From Tenrec ecaudatus (taxonomy: Eukaryota > Chordata > Mammalia > Afrosoricida > Tenrecidae), in the NCBI RefSeq assembly GCF_050624435.1, contig NC_134534.1, forward strand, positions 63,883,501-63,947,500: a stretch of 64,000 nt of DNA. Direction: 5' to 3'. The notes beneath the pieces are model-generated. The model was not told the DNA's origin, searched no databases, and saw only the letters and a program-made list of their open reading frames with translations. Made by a program: the position numbers and the translations under genes. Shown here piece by piece: positions 48,433 through 60,620 of this stretch (positions within the stretch are counted from its first letter, which is position 1; the number at the start of each line of letters is the position of its first letter).

Positions 48433-49095
48433 ATCTAAGTCACTTTGTTGTCAGAGACACAGAGGCACCACCCCTGCCCACTGAACAGGCTGTGTTGAAA
48501 TTCCATTAATCTGGTAACACGGGAAAAAGCAGTGACTATCGATGTGTACACAATTATCTTGGAAGAGAGGATTGACTAGTCCATCTCTTATATTGAGTGG
48601 GAAAATGATGGAAGGAAGTGGTAACATAGAGTACTTCACAAAGAAAATGTATAGAAGTAGTCAAAGTCTTTGCCAGATGACTATATGACTATTTTTACTT
48701 AACACATGGGAACTGCTAAAATAGCTGTTAAAATAATGGAATGCAGTATATGAGAAAGTGTTTTATGAACTTAATTGGAAAATATATGAAAATTAGTTTA
48801 TTTTGTCATCTCAGGGGGGCGGGGGAGGGCTATCCTTTGCTCCTTTCTGCTTCCTTATTTCATACATCCACTATCTCGGTAGAACATAGGGATTTTTATC
48901 TCTGTAATGTCTCTCCAAGCTATTATTTTATCTTTGATCTTTGGCATGGTTGCGTAAAGTCAACCGCAGACTTTGTCCTAGGATTAATATAATTACCTCT
49001 AGATGACCTTTCTGAGTGCACAATCCTCCTTCTAGCCTTTATCAACATTTTCTTTGGTTGCCTTCCTAAAAAAAATAAATAAATAAAATAAAAAT
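48433..49095. other. Intergenic, no gene seen
   Basis: Nothing recognised beyond a G-rich patch at 48813-48829. Confidence 0.4.
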
Positions 49096-49099
49096 AGAT

Positions 49100-49340
49100 T
49101 CTGCCAGTCTCTCCTGCCTCTCCATGGCTCATAAGGTCAAGTTCAAGTACCTCAACCTAACATATAAGTAATTTAGGAATTTAATACACTGCAAGCATCT
49201 TACACTCTGAATATCAGGTTGTTCTTCCACAGGCTTGACCTCGATTCTGCACCTCCAGCTTCTGCTATAAGTCTATCTCATTCCCCTGGACCCAAACCCT
49301 CTCCTGCACTGAAGGATGCTGAAAATGGCATTCCCTAATA
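49100..49340 (+). mobile_element. L2-like ancient LINE fragment
   Basis: aaggtcaagttcaagtacctc aligns in sense with an L2 3' region phrase as I know it. Low certainty. Confidence 0.3.
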
Positions 49341-49744
49341 CCTATAGTTACATGGAAATTTGGTAGTGTATTTACTTTCTCTTTTACTCAATTATGTCAG
49401 GTTACAATACCACCAATCCAAATAGTGACAGGAGTTGATTACTAGGATAGGGCACTCTGAAATACGCTCTCTGTTAAGTGGCCCAAATTAGCATAGCGCA
49501 AGCCTAGACTTCTTTTAGCTTCTGCCCCATTTATAGGAAGTCTCTTTTGTCATCCATGATTCTTATCCTAGGATCGCGACCTGGAGTGATGTGTGGCAAC
49601 TGTGTCATGTCTTCTGTGCCATGTGTTTGTTTTGTTTGGTGCTGTACCTTGTGCTATACCTTTTTTTTTTTTAAGTACCTTGGTGTCCTCTAAGACTATG
49701 GTCATGATCTCCCAAGACCAGCAACTATGTTAGGTTTTTTTTTT

Positions 49745-50010
49745 AATTGTTGTAAGATTATGTAACACAATTGCCAGTTTAGCTCTTCTCACATATACAA
49801 TCCAGTAGCACTAATTAATCATATTGCACAGCCATCATTAAAATCCATTGCCAGATTTTTCATCCTACTAAATAAAAAAAAACATTATGCTGAGTGAAGT
49901 CAATCACATCAATCACAAAAGGGCAAATATTGTATGATTTCACATATATCTTGAATAATTGAATACAATACACATAGAGATCAAAATTACTGGAAGCTAA
50001 GAGGGGGCGG
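49745..50010 (+). mobile_element. L1M-type ancient LINE 3' UTR
   Basis: gctgagtgaagtcaatcacat and aaaagggcaaatattgtatg are typical of old mammalian L1 3' regions. Confidence 0.55.
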
Positions 50011-51306
50011 GGAGCCAATGGTGTTGTTGTGAGTGTCATTGGGCCATTTTAGACTAGTTACCCTCGGCATAGCAGAACAGAACCTGCCTGGTCCGGCACC
50101 ATGCTGACAAGTGTCCCTATGCTTAAAACCATTGTTGCAGTCACGGTGTCAATCCATCTCCTTGAGTGTTTAGGAAGCATTCCTTTTCTGTTGGTGGGGA
50201 TGCTCCATCTCTTTTCCTGTTTCTTTCCTGACGGTGTTCCTTCCGATATATAGGAACAAGGAAGATTTTCTTCCTCTTTTGTCTAGAAGAGACTTGTCTT
50301 GTGTGATGCACTTCTCATTCTTAAGTTGTCATTACATTACAGAAATGTCACCATTTTTGATTATTTTCAGAATACTAAGCTAGAGGATCTTTAAACAGAA
50401 TTTGTTATGAACACTAATTACGAGATCGTCTGAAGCTACCAGTAGTGTCTGTAATGGCACATTCATTAAGTTTAAATGCTCTTACCACTACCTTTTATAA
50501 ATGCCATTTGCCTGTACTCCTTGAATCATGACCTTGTGGATGAGAGCAGACTTTGTGACATGAATCTTCATGGCAGCACAAGGCACTCTAATACTATCAC
50601 GCTGTCCGCCCATGTGGAAGTGCTCATTGGGTAACTAACAGCACTTGTCCTCTAAGCTTATCCAGACCTTGCTCACAGGGAAGGAACGGGAGAGAATGGA
50701 TGATTCTGGCCGGAATACAGATGGCTGCTGGAAAGCCTGTGTTTATTGTGGCTGTGTGCCCTGGTCCTGAATGAGAAAAAGGCCATGCTGATATAGCATC
50801 TGTTTATTTATTAAATTAACAAAACATTTTTGAATACCTACTATAGGCAAAGAAAATCTGAAATGATGCCACAAATATGTGTATTCAAGTCTCAGTCTAC
50901 TTGACCACAGCATGACGTCTTCTTGGGCTTATTTTGATGCATTTTTGACACATGAAAAGTAAGTGTCTTAGTCTATGGTATTGGGTTGTTTCCTAGCATT
51001 GACTTCACCCCAGCATTGGAGAAATCTATGTATATATACTGTTTGTTGGCAAGAGTAGAATTTGAGGCCTGCTTGTCTCATTAGGGCAACCATACAACTT
51101 CTGAATGGTTCTAGCAATTGAGTTCTTTCCCATCTACCAAATAGCCAGTATTCTTCTCCATTGGCCACTAAAGTGCTTTTGTTTTTTCGCATGTTTCCCC
51201 ATATACAACCAATGTGTCATGCCAGAAAGTGTCCTTGTATCTCTGATCTGCTCACTGTGAATGTGAACTTGTATAACTTCTACAATCTTTCAGAGGGCCT
51301 ATCACT
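50011..51306. other. Intergenic, no gene seen
   Basis: 50040-50340 includes RTE/SINE-like wording (catgctgacaagtgtccctat) but is too diverged to assign. Confidence 0.35.
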
Positions 51307-51314
51307 GCCTAAGG

Positions 51315-51492
51315 CAGTGGTTCTCAACCTTCCTAATGCCACGGCCCTTTCATACAGTTCTTCATGTTGTGGTGACTCCCCCCAACCATAAAATTATTTT
51401 CGTTGCTACTTCATAACTATAATTTTGCTACTGTTATGAATCGGGCAACCCCTGTGAAAGGGTCGTTCGACCCCCAAAGAGGTCGCCATCCA
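51315..51492 (+). mobile_element. SPIN-type hAT MITE with 8-bp target duplication
   Basis: 178-bp non-autonomous element beginning CAGTGGTTCTCAACCTTCC, with cataaaattattttcgttgc inside and gaaagggtcgttcgaccccc near the end. This matches the SPIN_NA layout I know from tenrec, bushbaby, bat and opossum. An exact 8-bp duplication GCCTAAGG flanks it (51307-51314 and 51493-51500). The 3' terminal inverted repeat expected after ...ggtcgc is missing. Confidence 0.8.
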
Positions 51493-51500
51493 GCCTAAGG

Positions 51501-52430
51501 GATCTACAATCGTCTTAGGAAGAAACAGCATAGATCTTCAACTGACCCCTTTTCTGACAGCAATAAGAACACAGCATTTGGTCATTAGTGGTTGGAGAAT
51601 ATTGCTTCTCGTATTCCTTGCCTTTGAGGACTGGAAAAGCCCATAGGCTGGTGAGCTCTGGTAGAGCTAAGGAATCCTGCTAGATCCGCCCCCTGCTTTG
51701 GTAAAGATTCATTATCCATAACTTCTAAAATATGTCTGAAAGAGTATAGAAAATTATTTGACCCTTCTAAAGATTGGTCGGAACACTAAAGAGGGCCCTA
51801 CAAGTTTTAGTGACACTAAGTAAATGGCAGACCATGATGCAGGAGCATTTGGTTTTAAAGCAATAACACCATTTCTCAGAAGAGAGTTAGGGCTTCCCTC
51901 TTTTTATCCAAGGCAATAAAATAGCCACAGTAATACATATGTATTCACTCAGGGCTTCACTTCCTGCATTGATTCCTAGAAAACGTTAAAGTGTAGCCTC
52001 AGACTAGTTGAACAGGAGAGGTAGACAAAGATCATTTAAAGCACTTAGGAATTCTTCCAGGAGTGAGCCAAGTAAATTATAACATTAAAAGACTCCAGGC
52101 AATTGGAAGTTCCTGTAGTATAAGAAAACCTAGGGAAAGAGATCCCAAATAAATTCAAACATGGTTTCATTTGTATATCCCTTGCCAATTATGCCATCTA
52201 TTTATTTATTCAATAGACATGTTTTAATCTCTGACATTTACTGATTTAATATTCTTAAAAATTAATTTGTTTATTTTAGTGGAGTTGTCAATGTATATAA
52301 GTTTATAAGTCAAATAGCTCTAGAAAGCAACAGTTTGGAAAATAGAGTAAAACCTTGTTCCTTATTCTCACCTGCATTATTGCTCCCCTCAAGCAACTAC
52401 TTTCATGTTTTCAGTAGTTTCATTTGGTTT
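51501..52430. other. Intergenic, no gene seen
   Basis: Nothing recognised. Confidence 0.4.
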
Positions 52431-52505
52431 TTAAATCAATGTTTTCATGCTTATTTCTTGATTTGTTAAAAAGAAAATGAACCACTTTCCATAATGCTGG
52501 CAACA

Positions 52506-52545
52506 TGTGCGTGTGCGTGCACACACACATACACACACACACACA
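52506..52545. repeat. Imperfect GT/CA microsatellite
   Basis: tgtgcgtgtgcgtgcacacac with following CA units. Part is self-complementary. Confidence 0.8.
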
Positions 52546-52699
52546 TAACCTGATGATCCATTTCCATACAGATTATAACCGAGAACATCTATGAAGAAGT
52601 TCTGTTCCTTAACAATTGGTGTTACCATGCGGTGGACTCAGTTCAATGGTGAAGAGTTTGGATTTTTTGTTTGTTCTGTTTTAGTCAGCTATCAAGATG

Positions 52700-53277
52700 G
52701 TCCTCAATTATACTCATCTTCTGATTGATGGCTTCTTGTTATCTCTCATATTGAATGGGATTGAAGGATATCACATGAGATAGTAAAAGTATATTGTGGT
52801 GGAGAGGTAAATGGCTCGGTGAGCCTCACCTTTTGAGTTCTCTTGTCTCTTGCTCTCTGATGGTCAGACCAGGGTGCAGCTGCCTTAGCCAGTTCCCTGC
52901 TTCAGTTGGCAAGGCTCACTTCCTACAAGACATCCCTGAGGAGAAGCCACATGGACCTACCCTGATGCAGTCCTGGGTGCTGGAACAGTCGTGTGGAGAC
53001 CCCTGCCAGAGCTGAGATGCTTACACCACCACTGGATTCGAAGACTTTCTACCCACTGGCCTGTGAACCTCCTGCATTCAGTGTCATTGTGTGTGTTTTG
53101 TGAGTTTGAGGAGGACTTTGTAGATTGGTGTTGGACATATGGGGTAAGTCAGACTTATAGGCTTGGACTGGTTGGGGTTTGGATGCTTTCTGAATGCACA
53201 CTTACCTGTTATATAAACTCTCTCTTATACATATGAGTTTCTGTGGATTTGTTTCCCTAATCTCCCCAGACCAACAT
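52700..53277 (+). mobile_element. ERVL-like solo LTR, third sense copy
   Basis: Inner and 3' parts align with 19751-20260: acccactggcctgtgaacct, ggtgttggacatatggggta, tctcttatacatatgagtttc, ggatttgtttccctaatc. The 5' boundary is unclear. Confidence 0.55.
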
Positions 53278-53639
53278 ATCGAGGAAAGGCTGACATGCAA
53301 TATCTGAAAACAGGCCCCTAAAAAAATTTCTCTGCCATCATGGTGTCTAGAACCAGTCACTCTTAGGGAACCCACCACTCTGCTCTGAGGTCACTCAATC
53401 ACTCCGTGGAGAGGTTCACATGGTCAGAGACTGGGTCGTTCTGTTAATAGCGTCTATCTGCTAGTCAGGTAAGTGGACCATATAGGGAAGCTAATCCTCT
53501 ATTCCCATTAAATCCTCTGTAATCTCCCCAGCATCTTTATTTTAATCACCTACACATGTGCAAAGATGAATAATGAAAAAGGAAGGCCCAGGAAGAATGC
53601 ATGCACATTTCCAGAGCCAGTTTGAAAACTCGTACTGAC

Positions 53640-53790
53640 CCGATGGCCACAGCTAAACGGTCTCGGTAGGTTTCTCAGATGAAATCTTTCTGTTTCCCCC
53701 TGTGGAGCTGCTGAGGTTAGAAGTTCTGATCTTGTGGTTAGCAGCCCATAGTGGAACCCACTGCACTACCAGGCCACTGTGGGTCTGAAT
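53640..53790 (-). mobile_element. AfroSINE, antisense
   Basis: ttgtggttagcagcccatag, actgcactaccaggcc. Confidence 0.75.
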
Positions 53791-53964
53791 TGCTTCGAAC
53801 CCACTCAGTGCTCCAATCTGGTCACAATTTTGGTTGTTAGTTAGGCTTTTCCAGTATTGAAAGCTCTGGAGTATCATTTTACTTAAGAAAAAAGAAACCC
53901 CCCAAAGTTGATGTCATTATACACATACTATTATCACCTTTCTCCTTACTTAATGACCTTTAAA

Positions 53965-54062
53965 AGTGTAAATATATAATTTTCTTCTTTGACCATTTTA
54001 AAATGTACAATTCAGTGGCATTAATAAAAGTGTCAGTGACTTCAAACCATTGCCATGATGTG
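53965..54062 (+). mobile_element. L1M-type 3' UTR scrap
   Basis: ccattttaaaatgtacaattc and agtggcattaataaaagtg match an old L1 3' UTR phrase. Confidence 0.55.
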
Positions 54063-57030
54063 TAAGAAAGATTGTTTTTAAAAAGGTAAAAGACATTAGT
54101 GAGTTAAGATGCAGATAATCGAATCTGTTTGCACAACACTAGGTAATATAATAAAGTGAATTAGAATACATATTACGCACTTGTAAAACTCACGTATTTT
54201 GGAGATGTAGCATTTAAATGTTATTTATAATTTTATATGCGACATTATATATTTTTAATTAAATAGAGGCTTTAACATTTGAAAACATTTTGTTTGTTTG
54301 CCACAGTTTCTAAGATAAACTTTCCATCTATAATATTATGAATGGAAATATTTGATACATTAGACACCAAAACTCTTAACTCTTCTTACAAGGCCTCTAT
54401 CTTTCATCAAATTACTCTTATGTATACTCTTGATTGATTAGTGATTATTAATGGATAAACTAATATTTGAAAAATATTTTCAAATCTCATTTAGATCTTT
54501 GTTGATGACTCAGTTTGACTTTTAATTGAGTTATGTGAACAATTTAATAAAGGAAATTTAATGCACTGCTGTTGCAAAGGCAATTTATTATTTAAATCCT
54601 TTAAATAATAATACATATAATTAGCTGAAAGACTTAAGTATCAGAATTAAGAAAGCTTCCACTCATACCCCAAACACAAACACATGGGATTGCTAATTTG
54701 TTAGCTGGTGGGAAGTCATCCCCAGAGCTGCGACATAGTATGTGGCTGGGTGGAGAAATCGAAAAGATGGACTGCAGTAAACCAGGGAGAGACTACATGG
54801 GCGCAAAATCAGTGTGAGGCAGGTGTTAGATATGCTTAGGCTCAATTATAATCAGCTATAGAACTCAAGAGCACATATTAATTTAATCTCCCAGCAAAGA
54901 GACCATAAAACAGGCATTAAAATACAAGCAAATTGGTAGCAGGGAACATAAAGACAGAAACAGGTTTTAAAAGCCTCATGAACTCACTTAAGATTTCTTC
55001 TCTCACCTGGTGTCATCTTGGGAAGGAGAACGGAAAGCAAGAGAGGGCGTTCATTTGTGAGTACCCAAGAGTCTTCCTTTTGGTAATTTGAGTATATTGT
55101 GTCTCCTCAAGCCCCCTTCCAACTACTAGGAGAATAAGGGCTTTGGGGTACAATTAAGGAAATGAAGAAAGTTAATTTCTGGAACATCATTGAGTCAGAT
55201 GATATAATCTTTCACATAACACTGTAGCTGTTTTGTAGAATGTGTTTTTGAGAAGACACATTCCAATTTCCTAGTTGTTAGCTGTTATATTGCATTTCAT
55301 CAAACCTATGAAGAGCCACCCTTTGGACCCACACTTGCTTGAGCCTGCTACAATATTGTTTTCGCTGACTTGTGCTCTGGTGCGAGGTCGCTGCTATAAA
55401 AGTGACAAATGAAAAGGAACAGTGCAAATCAATGATGATGATAAGTGTTAAGGGTGTTGGCAACCACATCAGTCAGTGTTACTACCAGAAGTTTCAGGAA
55501 AAAACTTATGTCCTGTAACTAATAGGAAAAGCTTCCTCTATGGACTTAATATATTTTTCTTATATGACTGCAGATATTATAATTAACTGTGGAGTTTTTT
55601 CCACTTGGGCCAAAGGAACTGAATAATCAAGGGAATTTCTTTGCTCACCACCATCTCCAGGATTATAGATCAGCCTATCTTCCTGTGTTTTATGGCCTTA
55701 GGCTGTTTATATTTTCCTGGACATTATTTTAAACCATTGTCTTTCTTTTAATATTGCATCAATTTGTTTTTTTATGTCACCTAATATTTAAGGTATTAAC
55801 AATAACACTTTTAGTATTGCACATAGTAATAAAAATATTATTGTCATATGATTTAGAGATTTTCTATGAGAGGAATTCTGCTAGGATAAAATTTAAAACT
55901 TACAATAACTCTGTTTTCCCCCTCTCTCTCTTTTACTGCTTAAAAAAACTGAAACTTAATGAAAGTAGGTAATTTATTTAAATTCACAATATGAGTTGTG
56001 ATAGTACACTATTCTTTTAGAGCAAAATGAGATTTCTATAAAAATCATCAATTATCAAGCAATTAGTACATGCATGCTACCTTCTTAAACCTCTGATGGG
56101 CCCCCCAGTGAGGGCAAACAATAATAAAAAGAAGTATTATTCTTAAGGGTCAGACAAACTAGTTGTGTAAATAAAATCTATGTTGTAAACATTAAAATAT
56201 CTAGAAGGGAATTTATAACTAAATATGTATATGTGACAAGTAGTTTTATGTGAATTTATTTTCTAACTACAACATAATCTAAAACCTTTATGCCAAGGAG
56301 CATAATCATCTCCATAACTTCATAGAGCCTTGCAAAGCAATGAGTGTACACAATCCCCACTCCTCTTGTTTCTTGTGCTATGTAGCCATCTCAAGGTGAA
56401 AGAGACCATATCCCAGCTAATGAGAAGTAAGGACCACACCATGAGAAGGGAGAAACTCTCACAAGATCTCCAATGCGATTTACACAGCCTTTAAGAACGT
56501 CCGTAACACTTCCCTTGTTAAAGTTTTCTGTCTCTTTAACTTTCAAAGTGAAACTTTCCCATACAAACCACCATGGGCAATATCTATCCCTGATTAAAGC
56601 AAAAAGTACAATTTCCCAACATTGTGGTGGGAAAATCATCCCATGTTACCCACTTTTCTTGCAATCTGTGTGTTCTGATATGTTTGTCCTCCCCCTCCGT
56701 GTAACGTCAGCATTATAATCCCTTGACTCTTCCAAGTGTGTATACTTGGCAGAGGACCACCTCTGCAAGCCAACTTTTTAAAGATCTGAGAAGTTACAAG
56801 TGGTACCAAATATCTGAACAAAACTTTCTCCTGTATAAAATTCTGCTTTCCTTTGCCAGAAGTCGGTTTGCATTAAGCCATACAATACGCAGCAGCTCTT
56901 CTTCCTTATCTGTCCCGAGTTCTGAAAGACCGCGAGCTGGTTCCCCAGGCAGCAACTCATGGACCACAGGCTTTTTCCATCCACACAGGAGAGAAACGAG
57001 AGAGGTGATAGAGCGGGGCAGGAGACAGCA
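54063..57030. other. Long repeat-poor AT-rich stretch
   Basis: Nearly 3 kb without a recognisable SINE, L1 or RTE. No exon or RNA gene can be supported. A 136-codon frame at 56723-57133 shows no family resemblance. Confidence 0.45.
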
Positions 57031-57034
57031 TATA

Positions 57035-57175
57035 CTTTGGAGAATCACAGTCTCACTTCATATCTTGGCTTCACCATTGTCTAGCTCTGTTGGTGCTACC
57101 TTAAATCTCTTCTTGGTAAAGGATATAGAATAATTTACCTACGAAGTAGTCATGAGAAGTAAAAGAAGTAGCCTA
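57035..57175 (+). mobile_element. MIR-like ancient SINE
   Basis: tcttggcttcaccattgtcta and gctaccttaaatctcttcttg follow the MIR core. Confidence 0.45.
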
Positions 57176-57179
57176 TAGA

Positions 57180-59025
57180 AATAATTTATCAAGCGATTAT
57201 ATATACATTTGACATGTATCTCTAACACAGTGCATATATTAATGGTATGTGAAACATGATAGGGTAGAGCCTATACTGCTATTCCACAGTCTGCATAGGG
57301 CATTATGCTTGCACTCGAGAAGCATGAGATGAGGACGAAGATGCTGTGCGTAGGGAAGGGGGAGAGGACAAGGAAGGGAAAGAAAGGCGAGAGCATACAT
57401 TTTCTAATATAAAAAGTAAGGAATACATGGTCGGGAAGCTAATCATAAAGAGAGGTGATATCACTGTGGCCATGACCTCTCAGTGGCAAGTCCCTAGGCC
57501 TGTCTTCTGAGGCGCATGTGGGCGAGTTTAGATAATAGTCTGGTGTGGAACTACTTGTACTACAAGCCGATGATCATAAAGAGAGCAAGGGCACTGGGTT
57601 TTGAAAAGCATGCCTTTGAGGTGCTGTAGGGAAAGAGAAGAAACAAAGGGACTTACTCTCCCAACGCCTCACAGGGAGGGGCACAGACCAGTTCCTTGGC
57701 ACTACATATGCCAAATCCCGGAGCAGATCTGCGCTTGAAAAGCTGAAAGAAGGCACTGGTCAGGAAAGAGTAAACAGGAATGTGTGGGGTATATGGACGG
57801 GAACTGGCAATAAAGAGATCCAGTCAGAACTTCTGGGAAAACCCAGATGGCTGGGCTCTTCAGGGAAGTTTTGGTGTCATTCTGTCCCAGCACATTGGGT
57901 AACATTTAAAACCAGACAAAATGAATGTCCTTTGGTCTTGCTGCTTCCTGTTCCATTTTCCCCCCAAGTGTAAGAGTGTCTCTGGGCGTACCGGGTATCT
58001 GTGCATCATCTGAGCTACATTAGTCCGTCGAATGATGCACTTGTTCTGAGAGAGATCCATGTGACGGTCCAAATGCCTGGGCCAACTCCAGAGTGTGCCA
58101 AGCGAGATCCACTTCAACAGATCATAATTTATCCTGGCAGCTGGACAAACAAAAGCAGAGTGACGCATGAACCAGCTTAAGAAAATTGCCAGTCCTCCAC
58201 CAACTGCTTGTTATATTGCTCTTAAATGTTTCTAAATAGGTCAGTTAGAATAACATCATGTGGCCATAGTAAGTCAGAAGAAAATAAATGTCACTTTTAG
58301 CAAGTTGGGCTCTTCCTCGGGCTGCCTTCACGTTGGTCCTTGTATTTTGCCATCATCTGGCTGAGGGCAACAACAAAATTGTCATGGTTTTGTAGTGGTC
58401 AGCAGTTTCAGTTATGCACATTTCAACATGGCCCTGTGACAACCGTGGGTCTTTTCCAGGTGGTTTCTGGCACTACATATGAGACCGGTCACACAGTGTG
58501 TTTTGCCTTGGAGACAGGAGAACAATAACAATGACCCTATCGCTTGAGGAGTCACAACTGCCCTCTGGCACGGGGTCCAAGCCAAAAGCCCTGAGACTCT
58601 GAATCCTAGCATCATAGAAAGTTCCAGAGTTTGGGGTCACCTCACCTCTCTCCTTTGTCAAGATTCAAACAAGATAATCCCTGGAAGCGTCCCAAATCAG
58701 CTCTTCTGGCTATGGTTGGACCTCAAGTCAGAAGTGATCTCTAATAAGATCTTAGCCGAATGGGGCTCTGTAGATGGTTCTGCACATCTGGAAATGCAAC
58801 GGAAGGAAATTTGTCAGCAATAATAACCGTAAAGAGCATTTGACTCTCTTACTTGTTGTATACGCTGTTTTGCCTACAATACAATTAGGAAGAGAAAATT
58901 GCCAGGTTTAATCTTTGATATTGCAAATAGCAAGGGGGTGGAGAAAACGAGTAGAGAAGATTTTAAATGTTCTTGGTAGCTGTTTTGTTTTGTTCTGTTG
59001 CAGGAAGGAGGTTATTATATTTAGG
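57180..59025. other. Intergenic, no gene supported
   Basis: A minus-strand frame at 57860-58168 (102 aa, with NKCIIRRTNVAQMMHRYPV) was checked and not recognised. No SINE seen. Confidence 0.4.
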
Positions 59026-59029
59026 GGTG

Positions 59030-60620
59030 CCTGAGTGGAGCAAAGGGGAGCCCTGTGAGCAATAGCAGCCATTCAACATCATCAGTGGTTCCTTGGTTGA
59101 AAGACAAGGCTTTTCCCTCCAGTCTGGAAACTCATGGGACCACTTCTACCCTGTCCTCTAGGGTCACCATGAGTTGGAATCGCCTTGATGATAGTGTTTC
59201 TGAGTTAAAGCAAACAGGGTGTTGTGGGACCTACACAGTAACTCCGTGGAAGAAGCACCTTGGAATTTACTGATGGAAAAGGTTGAACCCCTTGTCATTC
59301 CGTTCTGACACATGGCTGCCACCCTATAGGACATGGTAGCATTGCCCCACGGGGTTTCCCAGGCTGCAGTCTTTATGGAAGAAGACTGTCACATCGTGCT
59401 TTCTCTGAGCTGCTGGCAAATTTTGGCTGAGCACTTAACAACTGTGTTACTAGGGTTCCTCCCATAAAATATGATCGCCAAGGTGACCCTACAGAATGGC
59501 TCCACTGCGTAACACTTGGGGTTGTCATGACTCAGAATCCACTTGATAGCAAAGGGTTCTTTAGGGTCTTTAAAAAAACATATCATACTCATGCCCATTT
59601 CACAGCTACAAAATTCTTCTATTCAGTATTTTATATTTATTTCTCAAAAAACCCTTTATTCATACAAGGACTGAATATGAGGGAACAAAAATAATTGAAA
59701 TCTGGGTAATCTTAGCAAATCAAAACCCATTCCCCCTAGTAAATTCCCTAGATCCTATAGGACAAAGTACAACTACCCCATAGGAGTTTCAAAGCTGTAC
59801 TCGAGCTTGGGTAGTGCTACTGACCAACTGTTGGACTACTAACCTAAAGGCTAGTGAAAGCCCACCACCACTCTGTATGAGAAAGATGAGGCTGCTTGGT
59901 TCTGTAAAATTTGCAGATTCAGAAATCCTAGATAGGGTCACTGTAAGTCAGAATTGACTCAATGATAGTATGGGTTCTTAGGTTGATTTTTAGGCAGAAT
60001 GCTACATTTCTCCCTTGAAACAGCTGGTAGGTTTGAACTGCTGACCTTTTGGTTATCAGACCACTGCACCACCAGGTTCCCTTAGTAATGTAAACTGAGA
60101 ACTGTTTATCAGACTACTTTGCAGATAACTTTTAAGAAAAAGAATAATTCATGTGGATCTTTTTAAACAGATAAGCTATTCTTTAATATATCACTAGCCG
60201 AGGTGATGGATATATATTGAGAATGAGCTGTAGCACCCTGGTGATGTAGTTGGTTATGTGTTGGGCTGCTACCCACAAGATCAGCAGGTCTAATCCACCA
60301 GTTGCCCTGAGGGAGACAGATGAGGCTTTGTATCTACATGACGAGCAGTCTCAGAAACTCACATGGACAGTTTTATCCTGTCTGATAGGGTCGCTCTGAG
60401 TTGGAATTGACCGGTTGGTAGTGAGAGACAAGTTCCAGTGGTGTTGTAGATTAGGTCTTGGACTGATAATCTCTAGATTGGCAACTCAGAGCCAACGGTT
60501 CCTCTGAGGTAGTAAGATGAGACTACTTGCTCCTGTAAGGCTTTATAGGCTTAGAAACTATAGGCCCCCTAAGAGTCAGGATTGATTCAATGGCAGTGGG
60601 TTTGGGTTTGATTTGTGCAC
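59030..60620. mobile_element. Dense AfroSINE cluster, both orientations
   Basis: Sense copies at 59030-59205, 59835-59985, 60225-60420 and 60430-60620 (for example cctgtctgatagggtcgctc and tcaatggcagtgggtttgg). Antisense copies or parts at 59288-59462, 59470-59555, 59720-59830 and 60000-60085. Confidence 0.8.

Noticed and set aside
56723..57133. 136-codon frame, one of the two longest in the window
   Set aside because: No family resemblance, low-complexity Ser stretch, and it overlaps a MIR-like repeat at its 3' end.
57860..58168. Minus-strand 102-codon frame with a peptide such as NKCIIRRTNVAQMMHRYP
   Set aside because: Looks protein-like in parts, but I recognise no family. It has no conserved domain or convincing exon pair around it. 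A translated search would decide.
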